Shown here piece after piece: positions 61,772 to 64,000 of a stretch of DNA of 64,000 nt. The notes beneath the pieces were generated by a model. That model saw only the letters and a program-made list of their open reading frames with translations. It made no database searches and was not told the origin of the DNA. This DNA comes from an archaeon (GTDB lineage: Archaea; Nanobdellota; Nanobdellia; Woesearchaeales; UBA9642). The stretch's first letter is position 1, and every line of letters begins with the position of its first letter. Where the stretch lies: the NCBI GenBank assembly GCA_020057295.1, contig JAGVGF010000003.1, positions 62,001 to 126,000 of the forward strand, written 5' to 3'. The translations under genes and the position numbers were made by a program.

Positions 61772-62053
61772 ATGGGTATCTTAGATGGTACTGAGTTTGA
61801 TGATGTAGTTAGGCTTCAGAAGCAACTTGCTTCAAGTATGCTTGACGATTTCGAACTAGATTCCAAAATAAAAATATTAACCATAATCGACGAAATAGCA
61901 GGCCCAGGCAGAAAAAAGATTCACACAGAAAAATTACTCATTGAAGCTGAAAATCGCGGAATGAGTGAATTCGAAGTAACTTCTATTATAGAAAAGTTAA
62001 AACGTGACGGTCTAGTAATCGAACCACAACCAGGATATTTACAAAAATATTAA
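61772..62053 (+). CDS. Stand-alone winged-helix protein resembling the MCM C-terminal wHTH
   Basis: KLLIEAENRGMSEFEVTSIIEKLKRDGLVIEPQPGYLQ. Confidence 0.65.
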   Translation: MGILDGTEFDDVVRLQKQLASSMLDDFELDSKIKILTIIDEIAGPGRKKIHTEKLLIEAENRGMSEFEVTSIIEKLKRDGLVIEPQPGYLQKY

Positions 62054-62064
62054 GCGAGTTTCTC

Positions 62065-62487
62065 ATGAAAGATTACTCTAAATTGATTTTAGAAGCAAAG
62101 AAAGCCAGAGAAAAATCTTATTCACCATATTCTAAATACAAAGTTGGCGCAGCATTACTCGCAAAAAACGGAAAAATATATGCGGGAACAAATATTGAAA
62201 ATGCAATATATCGGGGGACACACGCTGAAAAATTTGCTCTAGATACAGCTGTTTTTAACAGCGAGAGAGAATTCGAAGCTATTGCCATTGTTTCAGCAGG
62301 TGAAGATCCAGCACGTCCTTGTGGGCAATGTCTTCAAGATTTGACGGAATTCGATATCGATGGTAGAGGATCATTAATAGTAATAGTTGCAAATCTTAAA
62401 GGAAAAATAATAACATTTACGCTTGCAGAATTATTACCTCAAAGATTTGGACCAAAAAATCTCGGCATAGATGTAAAAAAATATTAA
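62065..62487 (+). CDS. cdd: Cytidine deaminase
   Basis: THAEKFAL and PCGQCLQ zinc motifs. Confidence 0.92.
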   Translation: MKDYSKLILEAKKAREKSYSPYSKYKVGAALLAKNGKIYAGTNIENAIYRGTHAEKFALDTAVFNSEREFEAIAIVSAGEDPARPCGQCLQDLTEFDIDGRGSLIVIVANLKGKIITFTLAELLPQRFGPKNLGIDVKKY

Positions 62488-62489
62488 TT

Positions 62490-64000
62490 CTACTCAAAAT
62501 TAAATTTCTCCATTAGTCTCTTTTTTACTGTAAATGTCACAATTAAGTAAATAGATACTATTCCAAATATTGTTGCGATATAATACCACGGTAATGGCTC
62601 AAATCCGAAGAATTTTCCTATTGGCAGCATAGTTATACTAAGTCCTGTTAACACAACAAGTACTGTAGTAAATATCAATGCCTTGCTTGGTCTGCTTTGT
62701 ATAAATGGTATTTTGTTAGTTCTTATTATATGTACTACTAATATTTGTGTAAACATAGATTCTATAAACCATGCTGTCTGAAATGCTGGTATAGTTGCTT
62801 TAAAGATTAAATACATCACAATAAATGTTGTAAAATCAAATATAGAGCTTATCGGACCCATAAATATCATATATCTTTTTATTGATTCAATATTCCAAGG
62901 TCTCGGTTTTTTGAGATATTCATCATCGACATTATCTGTCGGTATAGATAGTTGTGAAATATCATACATAAAATTATTTAATATTAGTTGTATTGGTAAC
63001 ATTGGAAGAAAAGGAAGAAATAGGCTCGCGCCAGCTAAACTAAACATATTACCAAAATTACTGCTCGCACCCATTCTGATATATTTTACTAAATTGCAAA
63101 ATACTTTACGCCCATCAATGATTCCGTCTTTTAATACCATTAAATTTTTGTTTAATAATATTATTCCTGCAGATTCTTTAGCAATATCTACTCCGTTATT
63201 TACACTTATGCCAACATCTGCCTTTTTTAATGTTGGCGCATCGTTAATTCCATCTCCTAGAAATCCTACCGTATGTCCATTCTTTTGTAATGCTTCAACA
63301 ACTCTCTCTTTCTGCAATGGTGCAACTCTAGTGAATACTGAAACATTTTCTACTAACGCACGCAATTCTGCATCGTTTAATTTATCAATATTTGCGCCCG
63401 TAGTATATCCTTTAATCTTTAATCCTAATTCAGTGCATATTTTTCTAGTTACTAATTCGTTATCTCCTGTTAATATTTTTACTTCCACACCCAGTTCATT
63501 TAATGCATTAATAGCATTTCTGGCGTCATGTTTTGGAGGGTCTAAGAATGCTAAATATCCTTTGAATACTAAATTAGTTTCATCTTTAAAAGTATAATTC
63601 CCTTGCTTCTTTATAGGCTTATATGCTACTGCAAGTACCCGGAAACCGTCAGCACTTAATTTTTCATATTCTATATTTGCTTTTGATAATGCACCTTTAT
63701 TAATTTTGTAAGTTCGATTATTTATTTCATATTTAGTACATCTACTCAATATTTCCTCTGGGGCTCCTTTAGATATTATAACTAAACCTTTATGCTCCTC
63801 AGATTCTATGTCTGCTACTATGGACATCATTTTTCTTGTAAAATCAAAGGGTATCTCATCAATTTTTTTAATATTTTTGAATGTTATATGTTCATGTCTT
63901 AACACTGCTTCATCCATAACATTTCGTAATCCTGTCTGATAGAAGCTATTAATGAATCCGTATTTCATTACAGTATAATCTTCGCTTCCATTAATGTCTG
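62490..64000 (-). CDS. mgtA: Mg2+-transporting P-type ATPase (MgtA-like), 5' end beyond window
   Basis: LTGDNELVTRKIC, GFLGDGINDAPTLKKADVGISV, PTDNVDDEYLKKPRPW; frame open to base 64000. Confidence 0.85.
   Translation of the reverse strand, partial: DINGSEDYTVMKYGFINSFYQTGLRNVMDEAVLRHEHITFKNIKKIDEIPFDFTRKMMSIVADIESEEHKGLVIISKGAPEEILSRCTKYEINNRTYKINKGALSKANIEYEKLSADGFRVLAVAYKPIKKQGNYTFKDETNLVFKGYLAFLDPPKHDARNAINALNELGVEVKILTGDNELVTRKICTELGLKIKGYTTGANIDKLNDAELRALVENVSVFTRVAPLQKERVVEALQKNGHTVGFLGDGINDAPTLKKADVGISVNNGVDIAKESAGIILLNKNLMVLKDGIIDGRKVFCNLVKYIRMGASSNFGNMFSLAGASLFLPFLPMLPIQLILNNFMYDISQLSIPTDNVDDEYLKKPRPWNIESIKRYMIFMGPISSIFDFTTFIVMYLIFKATIPAFQTAWFIESMFTQILVVHIIRTNKIPFIQSRPSKALIFTTVLVVLTGLSITMLPIGKFFGFEPLPWYYIATIFGIVSIYLIVTFTVKKRLMEKFNFE

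Noticed and set aside
62911-63597. 228-aa plus-strand ORF
   Set aside because: Antisense to the MgtA-like P-type ATPase motifs

Overview
AT-rich, gene-dense archaeal chromosomal window. The archaeal assignment rests on aRNase J, PCNA, Cdc48, Bud32, Rpp21 (Rnp4), deoxyhypusine synthase and GatD/GatE; the lineage looks DPANN-like, but I cannot place it more precisely. Main blocks: (1) informational and housekeeping genes; (2) a copper-handling cluster at about 7.5-13.4 kb (membrane winged-helix protein, CopZ-like, CopA, Met-rich membrane protein, two cupredoxin-like proteins); (3) a compact operon of seven uncharacterised ORFs at 18.4-22.05 kb, including tandem paralogues and one 57-aa ORF absent from the supplied track; (4) a complete-looking NAD salvage locus at 34.5-43.6 kb with an NrtR-type Nudix-wHTH regulator and a recurrent palindrome TAGTGT-N7-ACAMTA upstream of its genes, lying between gatD and gatE; (5) a purine operon at 48.5-56.1 kb with a PurM-like enzyme that appears internally duplicated; (6) a glycosyltransferase/AglD-like locus; (7) one tRNA-Arg(CCU). 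No CRISPR array, rRNA or intact transposase was seen. Strongest candidates for something undescribed: the NrtR-like archaeal NAD regulon with its extra members (MiaB-like radical SAM protein, NadD-Nudix fusion, nucleotidyltransferase-methyltransferase fusion), the 18.4-22 kb unknown operon, the GNRA-capped hairpin upstream of purA, and the copper cluster. All product calls are from reading motifs by eye; no searches were run.
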